Part shown: one piece after another, positions 8,215 through 16,737 of the stretch
Layout: each line of letters begins with the position of its first letter
How positions within the stretch are numbered: the first letter of the stretch is position 1
Source: Oxalicibacterium faecigallinarum
Lineage (GTDB): Bacteria > Pseudomonadota > Gammaproteobacteria > Burkholderiales > Burkholderiaceae_D
DNA: 64,000 bases
Assembly: GCF_014635705.1 (NCBI RefSeq)
Contig: NZ_BMDI01000002.1
Location: forward strand, 186,001-250,000
Reading direction: 5' to 3'
Program-made: the position numbers and the translations under genes
Notes under the pieces: generated by a model
Databases searched by the model: none
What the model was told of the DNA's origin: nothing
Seen by the model: the letters and a program-made list of their open reading frames with translations, nothing else

Positions 8215-9780
8215 TCAGGCAGCGGATGTTGACGCCACATCATTGCTGCAGACGCGATCCCGGCCAGTGGCCTTGGCTTCATACAAGGCGGCGTCGGCTG
8301 CCTTGATCAACTGCGCAGCGGTGTGTTCTGCATGCTGTGGCGTGCAAGCCGCGACGCCTGCACTGATCGTGACGATGCCGTTTTGATTGGCCTGGTGCAC
8401 GATCGCCAGTTCCCGAATAGCCAAACGGATACGCTCGGCAATGGCGACAGCGCCCGTGCGATCGGTATCAGGCAGCAGTATCACCATCTCTTCCCCACCG
8501 TAGCGCGCGGGTAAATCGGTTGCGCGATTAGGGCCCTGTTCGCGTAGTACGCGTCCGATCTGACGCAGACACTCATCTCCCGCCGGATGGCCGTACAGAT
8601 CGTTGTACTGCTTGAAGCAATCGACGTCGAGCATGATGAGGGCAATCGATGTGTGATTGCGCAGGGCGCGATTGAATTCGATGGCGAGCGTTCCGTCAAA
8701 CTTTCTGCGATTGGCCAATCCTGTCAGGCTGTCGAGCGACGCCAGCGTTTCCAGCTCGCCGTTCAATTCCTGCAACTGATCCTTGGCGCTGCGTAATTCA
8801 TCTTCGATCGCATCCTTGGCGGTGATCATGTAGACCAGCCGGAAACCGATCATGCCAAGTAACAGCAACAATCCTGTGGTGATGGAGATGATCTGATAGG
8901 TCTGTGCCTGCCATGTGGCAAAGATATCTTCCTTTGCCAGCGCCACTGCAACGATCAGCGGATACTGTTCCAGATGACGATAACTGTAGAGACGCTCGGT
9001 ATTGTCCAGACGCGCAACCAGCATGGCGGTGCCCGTCGGGCCTTTGGTGCGATATTCATTGAACAGCGGCCCATTGGCGATGCTGGTACCCACCGGCACA
9101 TCTTTCTGTGCCAGGCGTACAAACAGCTCACCGGTGTCGGATGCCAGCAGGATCGTACCGAAATTGCCGATATCGAATTTCTCGTAATACTTTCTGAAAA
9201 AATCGACACGCACCGACGCTAATGCAATGCCGGCAAATCCACCGAGAGGATCGTTGAGTCGCAGCGAGACGGTCATCACCCATTCATTGGTGAGGCGACC
9301 AACGATCGGACCGCCAACATGCGGGCCCCGATCGTTCGAATCCTTGTGAAACTGAAAGTAAGCGCGATCGGCAACAGTGGCATCGGGTGAATTGCGGGAT
9401 CCGGAGTTGGCAACCGTTTTGCCTTGTGCGTCGTACACCACCAGATTCGACAGCATGGGCTGATCGACAATCGTATCTTTCAGGAAGAGATGCAAGTCAT
9501 GTGGTGACGTCAGGCGAACATCATTCTTCTCTACTTCGCGGACGACATTGCGGAGGATGGTGCCGGAAGCCAAAATGGTATTGCTTGCATGCTGCGAGAG
9601 CGCAAGGGCCAGATTGGCGGTGGCACCTTTGCTTTGATTGAGGGTTTGTACACGTGTTTGCCAGACGCTCCAGACCACCAGAATAATCAGCGAGACGGCA
9701 ATCAGGTAAAGAAACGTTGCCACTGCACCCAGCAGTGAACGTTTGTTTTCAGGTGGAATCGTGGTGGTGGTTTCGGACAA
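8215..9780 (-). CDS. Membrane diguanylate cyclase with periplasmic Cache-type sensor
   Basis: A 521-residue protein predicted to make cyclic di-GMP from two GTP. It has a transmembrane helix at about 18-40, a periplasmic region of about 260 residues with the look of a double Cache (PDC) sensor, a second helix near 300-322, a short coiled coil (AIEDELRSAKDQLQELNGELETL), and a GGDEF domain. The active-site loop reads GGEEM, with Met in place of the final Phe, and the preceding RATD five residues earlier is an intact inhibitory I-site. Metal-binding LDVDCFKQYND is present. The start at 9780 precedes MSETTTTIPPENKRS. The signal sensed is unknown. Confidence 0.9.
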   Translation of the reverse strand: MSETTTTIPPENKRSLLGAVATFLYLIAVSLIILVVWSVWQTRVQTLNQSKGATANLALALSQHASNTILASGTILRNVVREVEKNDVRLTSPHDLHLFLKDTIVDQPMLSNLVVYDAQGKTVANSGSRNSPDATVADRAYFQFHKDSNDRGPHVGGPIVGRLTNEWVMTVSLRLNDPLGGFAGIALASVRVDFFRKYYEKFDIGNFGTILLASDTGELFVRLAQKDVPVGTSIANGPLFNEYRTKGPTGTAMLVARLDNTERLYSYRHLEQYPLIVAVALAKEDIFATWQAQTYQIISITTGLLLLLGMIGFRLVYMITAKDAIEDELRSAKDQLQELNGELETLASLDSLTGLANRRKFDGTLAIEFNRALRNHTSIALIMLDVDCFKQYNDLYGHPAGDECLRQIGRVLREQGPNRATDLPARYGGEEMVILLPDTDRTGAVAIAERIRLAIRELAIVHQANQNGIVTISAGVAACTPQHAEHTAAQLIKAADAALYEAKATGRDRVCSNDVASTSAA

Positions 9781-9880
9781 TTTGTGTACAGATTGATCAT
9801 TAATGGAAGTGCAGCGGCGCTAGTTTACTGCAGAGTTGAAAATGACGGACTTTTTATGCTCTGTGACGGAATGCAAATCG

Positions 9881-9886
9881 TATAAT
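9881..9886 (+). promoter_or_regulatory. Candidate -10 box for the TauE/SafE gene
   Basis: A perfect TATAAT lies 112 bases upstream of the ATG at 9998, in the 217-base divergent gap between this gene and the diguanylate cyclase. The matching -35 region is weak (around 9858-9863), so this is a tentative call made on the -10 hexamer alone. Confidence 0.3.
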
Positions 9887-9997
9887 TGCCTCCCTTGATG
9901 TTGCTGTGCATCACCTTGTTGTTCATAAAAGAAATTCCGATATTTCCGTCTGTATGGTTGCCCTTGCCGAGTTGCATGTTCTCATGAAGGAAAAGCG

Positions 9998-10792
9998 ATG
10001 ATCTGGTTTGCGGCCTATGTTTTGGCAGGTGCATTTGTCGGCGTCTTGGCCGGACTGCTGGGAATTGGTGGCGGGATGACGCTGGTGCCGATCATGGCGG
10101 CGTTGTTTGCGGCACAGCACTTTGCGCCCGACCATATCGTCCATATGGCGCTGGCGACCTGCATGGCGTCGATTGTCTTTACGTCCAGTTCCAGCGTACG
10201 CGAGCATCTGAAATTCGATGGTGTCGATTTCACCATCGTCAAACGCATGACGCCGGGTTTGCTGGTGGGCAGTCTGCTGGCAACCTCGGTGTCCGCATGG
10301 ATTCCGCAGCGTATGCTGGCATTGAGTTTTGCCGTCATCGTGATTTTTGGCGCGACGCAGATCATCCTCAATAAAAAACCGACGGCGGCGCGCACCTTGC
10401 CATCGGCGATTCCCTTGTTTCTGGTCGGTGTGTTGATCGGCGCCGTTGCCGGACTGGTGTCGGCCGGCGGCGCATTTCTTACCGTGCCGTTCATGCTGTG
10501 GTGTGGCGTGCCGATGAAGAAGACGATCGGGACCGGCGCGATGATGGGAATTCCACTCGCGATCGTTGGAACGATTGGCTATACCATTTCGGGATGGCGT
10601 GTGGAGGGTTTGCCCGATTACACCATGGGCTTTATTCTGCTGCCGGCACTGGTAGGGATTGTTTGCGGCAGTGTCTTTACCGCACCGATGGGCGCGCGAC
10701 TGGCGCATCGCTTGCCCGTCGTGACGCTCAAGCGCATCTTTGCCTGCCTGCTGTATGTGCTGGCGGCAAAGATGTTGTGGACTTACTGGTAA
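9998..10792 (+). CDS. TauE/SafE family sulfite exporter-like membrane protein
   Basis: A 264-residue polytopic protein with about eight membrane helices and the two family repeats, each starting with a glycine-rich helix: GVLAGLLGIGGGMTLVPIM near residue 14 and GAVAGLVSAGGAFLTVPFML near residue 150. The family is linked to export of sulfite, sulfoacetate or other organosulfur anions, but many members are uncharacterised, so the substrate is open. A GAAGGA ribosome site lies eight bases before the ATG. It is convergent with the ProQ-like gene. Confidence 0.9.
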   Translation: MIWFAAYVLAGAFVGVLAGLLGIGGGMTLVPIMAALFAAQHFAPDHIVHMALATCMASIVFTSSSSVREHLKFDGVDFTIVKRMTPGLLVGSLLATSVSAWIPQRMLALSFAVIVIFGATQIILNKKPTAARTLPSAIPLFLVGVLIGAVAGLVSAGGAFLTVPFMLWCGVPMKKTIGTGAMMGIPLAIVGTIGYTISGWRVEGLPDYTMGFILLPALVGIVCGSVFTAPMGARLAHRLPVVTLKRIFACLLYVLAAKMLWTYW

Positions 10793-10817
10793 GAATCCGC
10801 CGCAAGCAGCAGCACGC

Positions 10818-11258
10818 TTAATGCTTGCGGGAGAATTTGGCGGCAAGCTGATTGAGTTTGTCAGCGCGCTGACGTTCGGCTTCTTCCGCTTTGCGCTGCG
10901 CTTCTTCTGCCTGACGTTGTGCCTTGCGTTGTTCGGCATTTTTCTTGAAGCGTTCTTTCAGCGTATTGGCGGCATGCTGACGGTGTTCTTCCGTGACTTC
11001 GTCGGCTTGCGAACCATCCAGATTGAAACGTGCGGTCGCTTTTTCCATCGCTTTCAGATAACGCAGCGAGTTGGTATGGATACCGAGCGCGGTACGCAGC
11101 ATCTTGCGGCTGACGTCCGGACGTTCGGCGAACAACTGCTTGTCGATGCCGATGGCAAGTGGCTGGCATTCGCCAAAGACGGAAAATTTTTCCTGCAGCT
11201 CTTTCAGGAGCGTGCGCGGTGTATCGGTGGATGTTGACGTGGATTCGTTGGTGGTCAT
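10818..11258 (-). CDS. ProQ/FinO-domain RNA-binding protein
   Basis: A 146-residue protein. After a Thr/Ser-rich start it has the ProQ/FinO fold at about residues 15-95, including LQEKFSVFGECQPLAIGIDKQL and RKMLRTALGIHTNSLRYLKA. The last 50 residues form a highly charged Lys/Glu/Gln helix. The family binds structured RNA and often stabilises sRNA-mRNA pairs. It lacks the C-terminal Tudor-like domain of E. coli ProQ, so it is the short form. The ATG at 11258 (MTTNEST) was chosen over one at 11267. It stands between convergent and divergent neighbours and is probably monocistronic. Confidence 0.88.
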   Translation of the reverse strand: MTTNESTSTSTDTPRTLLKELQEKFSVFGECQPLAIGIDKQLFAERPDVSRKMLRTALGIHTNSLRYLKAMEKATARFNLDGSQADEVTEEHRQHAANTLKERFKKNAEQRKAQRQAEEAQRKAEEAERQRADKLNQLAAKFSRKH

Positions 11259-11341
11259 GAACAGCAATCAGACAAGGTAAATCAGCCGGCAGGATAGCAT
11301 GCCCTTTGCACTTGTCTCAATTCGATGGGAACAGAATCAGT

Positions 11342-11746
11342 ATGGCAAACCTGGAAGACGAGGAATTTGATTCCACGACCGAGCGACCGTGGATCGTTCT
11401 AAAGACAACTTACGATGTGGAAACGTGGATTGATCATCAGAATCGACACTTGCAGCGGCATGCCGGCAAGAGCAAATCGGAGCGTTGCGGCCTGAGTTTT
11501 CATCTTGCATTGGGCGGCACGATTTATCTGCACACCACGCAAGAGGGTGACGTCGTACTTGATGTGCCGGAAGACGCTGCATGGGTAGCGCCGGCGATTG
11601 CTGCGGCAACCGGCGGAGCCATGCAGCAGGGACAACGATGGCACCTGCCGGCAGATGTGTTGACGCAACTTGTACTCGGCTTGAGTCCGTTGATTGCCGC
11701 CACCGATATCGTGACGGATCATGACTTTCAGATAAGAAAATTTTAG
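11342..11746 (+). CDS. Conserved hypothetical protein
   Basis: A protein of 134 residues with no signal peptide or membrane segment. It begins MANLEDEEFDSTTERPWIVLKTTYDVETWIDHQN and ends with an amphipathic C-terminal part. I do not recognise a domain. The ATG at 11342 was preferred to one at 11306 because the shorter form starts right after a purine-rich GGGAACAG. Codon use resembles that of its neighbours, and a strong terminator follows, which supports it being a real gene. Confidence 0.6.
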   Translation: MANLEDEEFDSTTERPWIVLKTTYDVETWIDHQNRHLQRHAGKSKSERCGLSFHLALGGTIYLHTTQEGDVVLDVPEDAAWVAPAIAAATGGAMQQGQRWHLPADVLTQLVLGLSPLIAATDIVTDHDFQIRKF

Positions 11747-11785
11747 CGCGTTGGACGGGTTGTTAAATTTCTGTGAAGGAAAATG

Positions 11786-11827
11786 AAAAAAGAGTCGGCA
11801 CACTGTGGGTGTGACCGACTCTTTTTT
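11786..11827. terminator. Rho-independent terminator, bidirectional
   Basis: AAAAAAGAGTCGG and CCGACTCTTTTTT pair around a loop that itself holds CAC/GTG complementarity. A and T runs on the two sides allow it to end both the hypothetical gene on the plus strand and terC on the minus strand. Confidence 0.85.
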
Positions 11828-11859
11828 GCAACAGTAGTGGCATTGCTGCCACGTTTGTT

Positions 11860-12573
11860 TTATGCAGCAGCAGGTTTGTTGTGACGTTTCGACAGGTAGG
11901 TGCCAATGACGATTACGCCCGCTGCGAGTGCGAGACCTGGCAGGCTCAGATGGCTGCTGCCAAACAGGGCGACCTCATGGTGTGGAATGTGATCATGGAT
12001 CCACGGTTGCACGGCGGTGTCCGAGAACAGCATTTCACCGGCCAGATAACCAAGCAGACCCGCACCCAAGGTGATGATGATCGGGAATTTTTCCATCAGT
12101 TTCAGCACCAGTGTGCTGCCAAATACGATCAGCGGCACGCTAATGGCCAGGCCGATGATCAGCAAGGTGATATTGCCGTTTGCTGCAGCAGCAACGCCCA
12201 GTACGTTGTCCAGACTCATGACCAGATCGGCGATCAGAATGGTCTTGATGGCACCCCACAGATTGGCGTGGCCTTCGATATCTTCATCGCCATCCTCCTC
12301 TGCCAGCAACTGGACGCCGATGTAGAACAGGGCGGCAGCGCCGATCAGTTTCAGATAAGGCAGCGTCAGCAATTGCAGTGCGAAGATCGTCAGGACAATA
12401 CGCAGGATGATGGCAGCAGCGCTCCCGTAAAGAACCGCGAGTTTCTTCTGCTTTTCAGGCAGGGATTTGGCAGCCAGTGCGATCACGACGGCATTGTCGC
12501 CGGACAGCACGATGTTGATCAGAATAATGTTGCCTAGGGCAGCCCAAAATGCTGGGGTAGTCAGTAATTCCAT
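11860..12573 (-). CDS. TerC family integral membrane protein
   Basis: A 237-residue protein with about seven membrane helices and the two hallmark acidic motifs of the TerC family, LSGDNAVVIALAAKSLP near residue 23 and ADLVMSLDNVLGVAAAANG near residue 115. An acidic loop (EEDGDEDIEGHAN) lies between. TerC-type proteins are implicated in metal efflux, notably manganese, and in tellurium resistance; the aspartates are thought to bind the cation. It resembles the YjbE-like branch. Its 5' leader of more than 200 bases holds two inverted repeats, but I could not find the core of the Mn-sensing yybP-ykoY riboswitch. Confidence 0.87.
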   Translation of the reverse strand: MELLTTPAFWAALGNIILINIVLSGDNAVVIALAAKSLPEKQKKLAVLYGSAAAIILRIVLTIFALQLLTLPYLKLIGAAALFYIGVQLLAEEDGDEDIEGHANLWGAIKTILIADLVMSLDNVLGVAAAANGNITLLIIGLAISVPLIVFGSTLVLKLMEKFPIIITLGAGLLGYLAGEMLFSDTAVQPWIHDHIPHHEVALFGSSHLSLPGLALAAGVIVIGTYLSKRHNKPAAA

Positions 12574-12632
12574 GTCTTCCTCATGAGTGCTCGCTCTCCG
12601 ATGCGGCCAGAGACGAAGTTAAACGAACGTGG

Positions 12633-12676
12633 CAGTCGTCTTCGCGACTGTGATTTCGTCATCCGGTCGACTGGAT
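12633..12676 (-). other. Two inverted repeats in the terC leader
   Basis: CAGTCG/CGACTG (12633-12650, 6-base loop) and the near-palindrome ATCCGGTCGACTGGAT (12661-12676, 14 of 16 bases self-complementary) lie 60-105 bases upstream of the terC ATG in a 228-base non-coding gap. They may form RNA hairpins or an operator. No known riboswitch was recognised. Confidence 0.4.
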
Positions 12677-12801
12677 GCGATCCACGCAGTGCGTTGTTAC
12701 AGAAACTGTTCGGCTGCCATGGGCGGTCGAACCAGACACCGTTGTGGTATCAAGTGGTTTCAGATTAGCGAGCGCAAAATCAAAGTAACGTCATTAAATC
12801 G

Positions 12802-14055
12802 TTAAGTTGACGTTAACTGTGGTGGGAAGTGAATACGGAAAATACTGCCATGGTCTGGCTGGTCTGCAATCTCAAGCGTCGCACCAAGATGCTCGCAAAT
12901 ACGCACTACCAGTGCCAGGCCGAGACCCGATCCGGCGGAGCCGACCAGTGGCGTGCCATTGGCATGATTGGTCAGTCGGGCGCGAATCACGTCAGGAATG
13001 CCCGGGCCGGTATCTTCAACCGAGACGGTACGTCCACGCGTGCGAACGATGACGCTGCCTTCTTCGGTGTACTGACAGGCATTGCGTACCAGATTGCCAA
13101 TGGCTGACGTCAGCAGTTCCTGTCGTGCGCACACGATGAAGTCGTCTTCTTCTTCGTAATGCAAGTCGACGGGTTTGTCGCGTACCAGCTGACGACAACG
13201 TTCGACTTCAGCGTGGATGACGTCGGCAACCGATGTTTCCGGTCGTTCGAGACTGTCAGGCTTGCGTGCAAGTAGCAGTAGCGTACTCACACATTCGGTC
13301 GCGTCTTTGGCTGCATGCAGAATGCGTTTGGCAGCGGCATTCAGTGCGGGGCGATCTTCTGTTTGTTCGATCAGTAACTCTGCCGCACCGATGATGATGG
13401 TCAGGGGTGTGCGCAGCTCGTGGCTGACGTCACCGGTGAAGAAGCGTTCGCGGGCAAGAAACTGTTTGAGTTCGGCTGTGTGGGCATCAAATGCGCGTGC
13501 CAGCACGCCGAGTTCATCTTCGTTGTCGAGCAAGGGAAGGGAGCTGGATTTCTGACTTTTGACAGACTCCGCCAGGCGTCCGATCGGGTCAACAAAACCA
13601 CGTGCAATAAAGGTGCCGAGGAAAAAGGAGAAAGCGACGAAGCCGAGCAGGCCAATCGTGATGGCAACGTAAATGACACGCTCAATGCTTTTGAATTCGC
13701 TGGCCTTGTCGATCACGACATAGCGTCCGACATAGTCTTCACCGACCAGCACATGAACGGTGCTGTCTTCGAAATTTACACGGCCGACGCCAAGCGGCAG
13801 ACTGCGCAGCTCTTCGGGGATGGCGCCGCCGTGATAGAAGGCGAGGCCGGAAGGCATTTCCACCGGTTGGCCGGAGGAATAGCGTGGCGAGGCCCACTCC
13901 GCAATACTGTGAAGATGTTCGTCGACCAGCAAGTCTTCAACGCCATGCACGGCGAACGAAGCGACCAGACCAAAGAAGGTACAGATTGCTAGCGCAAAAT
14001 ACAGATAAGCCGTAACGATGCGCCGGCGTAGTGACTGGGCATTACCCTTGATCAT
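12802..14055 (-). CDS. Sensor histidine kinase of a two-component system
   Basis: The 417-residue protein has two membrane helices (about 13-33 and 127-150) around a periplasmic sensor of about 95 residues, a HAMP linker, then the kinase core. The phosphoacceptor box is FFTGDVSHELRTPL, the N box is LVRNACQYT, and G boxes are DTGPGIP and GSGLGLALV, so it should be active. The 14-nt overlap with the response regulator gene upstream shows that they are translated together. The periplasmic domain (SIAEWASPRYSSGQPVEMP) is not one I recognise, so the stimulus is unknown. Confidence 0.92.
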   Translation of the reverse strand: MIKGNAQSLRRRIVTAYLYFALAICTFFGLVASFAVHGVEDLLVDEHLHSIAEWASPRYSSGQPVEMPSGLAFYHGGAIPEELRSLPLGVGRVNFEDSTVHVLVGEDYVGRYVVIDKASEFKSIERVIYVAITIGLLGFVAFSFFLGTFIARGFVDPIGRLAESVKSQKSSSLPLLDNEDELGVLARAFDAHTAELKQFLARERFFTGDVSHELRTPLTIIIGAAELLIEQTEDRPALNAAAKRILHAAKDATECVSTLLLLARKPDSLERPETSVADVIHAEVERCRQLVRDKPVDLHYEEEDDFIVCARQELLTSAIGNLVRNACQYTEEGSVIVRTRGRTVSVEDTGPGIPDVIRARLTNHANGTPLVGSAGSGLGLALVVRICEHLGATLEIADQPDHGSIFRIHFPPQLTST

Positions 14056-14758
14056 CCGACTCTACCAGCCGGTAACCAATCCCCTGCACGGTGCGCAACA
14101 TCGCGAACGGATGGGATTTGTCGAGAGCCTGACGCAGGGCATGGATGTGCGTGCGCAGTGCATCGCTATCTGGTGGATGATCGCCCCAGACTTCAAGTTC
14201 AAGTGTTTCGCGCGAAACGACCTTGGGCGCTTCCTTCATGAGGCAGGTCAGGATCTTGAAGCCTGTTTTGGTCAGCGTGATGGGAATGCCGTTGCGGCTG
14301 ACTTCATATGTCGAGGTATCGAATACCAGATCGCCAACGCTGAGCGAATTGGTGCCTTGATTTTTGCCGCGTGCACGACGGATCAGGGCTTTGAGGCGGA
14401 CTTCGACTTCCAGCAACGAGAAAGGCTTGACCAGATAATCATCGGCACCGCTGTCGAAACCTGCAACCTTGTCGTCGAGTGTGTCGCGAGCGGTCAGCAT
14501 CAGAACTGGCGTATCTTTTTTCAGCTCGTCGCGTAGCTTGCGGCAGACGGCCAGGCCATCAATGCCCGGCACTTTGATGTCGAGAATGATGGCGTCATAT
14601 TCGTGTTGCGCTGCCAGTGCAAAGCCGGCGTAACCGTTGGCAGCAGAGTCGAGCACGTAGCCACGTGGCTCCAGAAAAGCGTAGAGATTGGCGACGATGT
14701 CGGCGTTGTCTTCAATGATAAGAATGCGCATGGTTTGAGAGCGGTTAGGTGCAGACAT
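14042..14758 (-). CDS. OmpR/PhoB-type response regulator
   Basis: A 238-residue regulator with a receiver domain (acidic pair IIEDNAD near the start, phosphoacceptor Asp in AIILDIKVPGIDG, LTARD threonine region, and the VKPFS lysine) followed by a winged-helix DNA-binding domain (ELEVWGDHPPDSDALRTHIHALRQALD). It is the partner of the kinase encoded immediately downstream, with overlapping ends. The first ATG is at 14758; MRILIIEDN at 14731 is an equally plausible start since neither has a clear ribosome site. Target genes cannot be deduced; the divergent neighbours are not obvious targets. Confidence 0.92.
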   Translation of the reverse strand: MSAPNRSQTMRILIIEDNADIVANLYAFLEPRGYVLDSAANGYAGFALAAQHEYDAIILDIKVPGIDGLAVCRKLRDELKKDTPVLMLTARDTLDDKVAGFDSGADDYLVKPFSLLEVEVRLKALIRRARGKNQGTNSLSVGDLVFDTSTYEVSRNGIPITLTKTGFKILTCLMKEAPKVVSRETLELEVWGDHPPDSDALRTHIHALRQALDKSHPFAMLRTVQGIGYRLVESDDQG

Positions 14759-14920
14759 GGATATTGTTTTGTGAATGCTTGATCAAGACTGCGACTGCGC
14801 GTGTTGATGCAAAAGATAAAAGAGACAAGCTGCAAGCGCTGCGAATGCGTGATCCTAGCATTTTGCCCCTCAGACCGTACGCTGCCGCTTTGGATGGCGA
14901 TGATTGCGGCAGGGCGATTT

Positions 14921-15529
14921 TCAGGGCTTTTGTGCGAGTGCGTGTTCGATATCCGTAACGAGCACCTTGTCATTCGGGTTGACTCTGGAAGGATAGCTTT
15001 GGATGACGCGTCCGTTTCGATCCAGCAGAATCTTGTGAAAATTCCATTTGGGCGGTGATGCGCCAGCCTTGATCAGGGACTGGTAGAACGGGCTGGCATC
15101 CTTGCCAATGACACTGCTTTTGGCAAACATCGGAAATTTCACGCCAAAGGTGTTGTGGCAGAAAGCGGCAATTTCCTGATTGCTGCCTGGTTCCTGCTGG
15201 CCAAAGTCGTTAGAGGCAAATCCGAGTACGACCAGTCCTTTCGACTGATATTGTGCGTACAGTTTCTCCAGACCTTCGTACTGACTGGTAAAGCCACAAT
15301 AGCTGGCCGTATTGACGACCAATACGACCTTGCCCGCGTATTGGCAAAGGTTCTGCGGCGTTTCATCCTGCAGCCGATCCATCTTGAAATTAAGCGTTGC
15401 CGGACAGCTATTGCTCTGCGCCATGGCAGACAGACTCGGTCCCAGAAAGAGAGCAAGTGCGCAGCGTAGCAGCAGGGCGGTCAGGGCAGAGGGCATGCAG
15501 AGGTGGGCCGGAATCTGTAATCGCTGCAT
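14921..15529 (-). CDS. Exported glutathione peroxidase-family protein
   Basis: The 202-residue protein starts with a signal peptide (about residues 1-38, ending SAMAQ), unusual since most bacterial glutathione peroxidases are cytoplasmic. The mature part has the peroxidatic Cys in NTASYCGFTSQYEGLE, the Gln in ASNDFGQQEPGS and the Trp in PKWNFHKILLD, so the catalytic set C-Q-W-N is intact. Cysteine replaces selenocysteine. It should reduce peroxides in the periplasm, probably with a thioredoxin-like donor. It lies alone, in the same direction as the two-component genes downstream, 162 bases away. Confidence 0.9.
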   Translation of the reverse strand: MQRLQIPAHLCMPSALTALLLRCALALFLGPSLSAMAQSNSCPATLNFKMDRLQDETPQNLCQYAGKVVLVVNTASYCGFTSQYEGLEKLYAQYQSKGLVVLGFASNDFGQQEPGSNQEIAAFCHNTFGVKFPMFAKSSVIGKDASPFYQSLIKAGASPPKWNFHKILLDRNGRVIQSYPSRVNPNDKVLVTDIEHALAQKP

Positions 15530-15813
15530 CTTGCATCAAGTTGCGCAGATTGTCATCCCGCATGCGGTGCCCAAGCGGCTGTTCAACGGAAAAAATTTAT
15601 GAATTGAGAATGTGTCTTTTTATCAATCTTCAAGCTCTTAACAGAATCTTGATGCGAGTGTCGATGCGGGTTTTCGGCTGCTTCTTATTCTTTTCATCAC
15701 CTTGTCACATCGTTAATTTACGATTCAAAATCCCTGATTCCATCATGGGCAGGGGTGTGTAGAGCGTGATTTTCTTGGTAGAATCAAGCACTTAACTCAT
15801 TTTGAAGGCGCTT

Positions 15814-16668
15814 ATGCTGTACCCAGAATTGTTTAAATCGCTTGAACAGGTTCGTTGGAATTTGGAGCACGATATTCCATGGGATCAGTTTGACGGTTCC
15901 AAGCTCACGGACGAACAGGCTCAGACCATTCGCATGAATGCGATTACGGAATGGTCTGCCTTGCCTGCGACCGAAATGTTTCTGCGCGACAATCGCGGCG
16001 ACAGCGATTTTTGCGCGTTCATGTCGGTATGGTTTTTTGAAGAACAAAAGCATTCACTGGTGTTGATGGAATACCTGCGTCGTTTCCGTCCTGAACTCGT
16101 GCCAACCGAAGAAGAACTGCATAACGTGCGTTTCGAATTCGACCCTGCGCCGGCGCTGGAAACGCTGATGATGCATTTTTGCGGCGAGATTCGTCTGAAC
16201 CACTGGTATCGCTGTGCGGCCGAATGGCATACTGAACCGGTCATCAAGCAGATCTATAAAATCATCAGCCAGGATGAGGCGCGCCACGGCGGTGCTTATC
16301 TGCGTTACATGAAGAAGGCATTGAATGATGTGGGCGACAGCGCACGTGCTGCGTTTGCCAAGATTGGTGTTTTGATGGCTTCGGCACGTCGTACCGAAAA
16401 GCCGCTGCATCCAACCAATCTGCATGTCAATCAGTCGCTGTTCCCGAACGACACGGTGCAGTCGCGCCTGCCTGATCCGGAATGGCTGGAGCGCTGGCTC
16501 GATAACCAGATCAAGTTTGACAGCGAATGGGAAAAGAAAGTGGTCGACCGCATTCTGCACAATATGTCGTTGTTGTTCGAGCGTACATTCGGCACGGTGC
16601 AGGATCTCAATCGCTACCGCAAGGAAATCGTGACGCGACTCGCAGCAGTGCAAGCGCAGGCCGCCTGA
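15814..16668 (+). CDS. Ferritin-like di-iron protein
   Basis: A helical protein of 284 residues with two spaced metal motifs: FFEEQKH near residue 72 and SQDEARHGG near residue 153, each an E/D-x-x-H type ligand set, with further Glu in ITEWSALPATEM and MHFCGEIRLNHW. This is the four-helix-bundle arrangement of ferritin-like carboxylate di-iron enzymes such as acyl-ACP desaturases or rubrerythrin-like oxidases. I cannot name the reaction. The ATG at 15814 follows GAAGG at the right distance; a TTG at 15802 is less likely. It stands alone between a gap of about 280 bases and a terminator. Confidence 0.75.
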   Translation: MLYPELFKSLEQVRWNLEHDIPWDQFDGSKLTDEQAQTIRMNAITEWSALPATEMFLRDNRGDSDFCAFMSVWFFEEQKHSLVLMEYLRRFRPELVPTEEELHNVRFEFDPAPALETLMMHFCGEIRLNHWYRCAAEWHTEPVIKQIYKIISQDEARHGGAYLRYMKKALNDVGDSARAAFAKIGVLMASARRTEKPLHPTNLHVNQSLFPNDTVQSRLPDPEWLERWLDNQIKFDSEWEKKVVDRILHNMSLLFERTFGTVQDLNRYRKEIVTRLAAVQAQAA

Positions 16669-16685
16669 TCAGTACCACCCGCAAG

Positions 16686-16711
16686 AAGGCCGCACGTGTT
16701 GCGGCCTTTTT
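16686..16711 (+). terminator. Rho-independent terminator
   Basis: AAGGCCGC and GCGGCCTT pair with a seven-base loop and end in TTTTT, 17 bases after the stop of the ferritin-like gene. Confidence 0.85.
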
Positions 16712-16737
16712 CTTGTCTGAAATCGAAAGGATGATCC

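Noticed and set aside
10800-10830. Inverted repeat CCGCAAGCA/TGCTTGCGG between the TauE/SafE and ProQ-like genes as a terminator
   Set aside because: The right arm lies within the ProQ-like coding sequence, the loop is long and no U-run follows. It may be chance.
12574-12801. yybP-ykoY manganese riboswitch before terC
   Set aside because: I looked for the conserved GGGGAGUA-like core in the leader and did not find it. A covariance search would be decisive.
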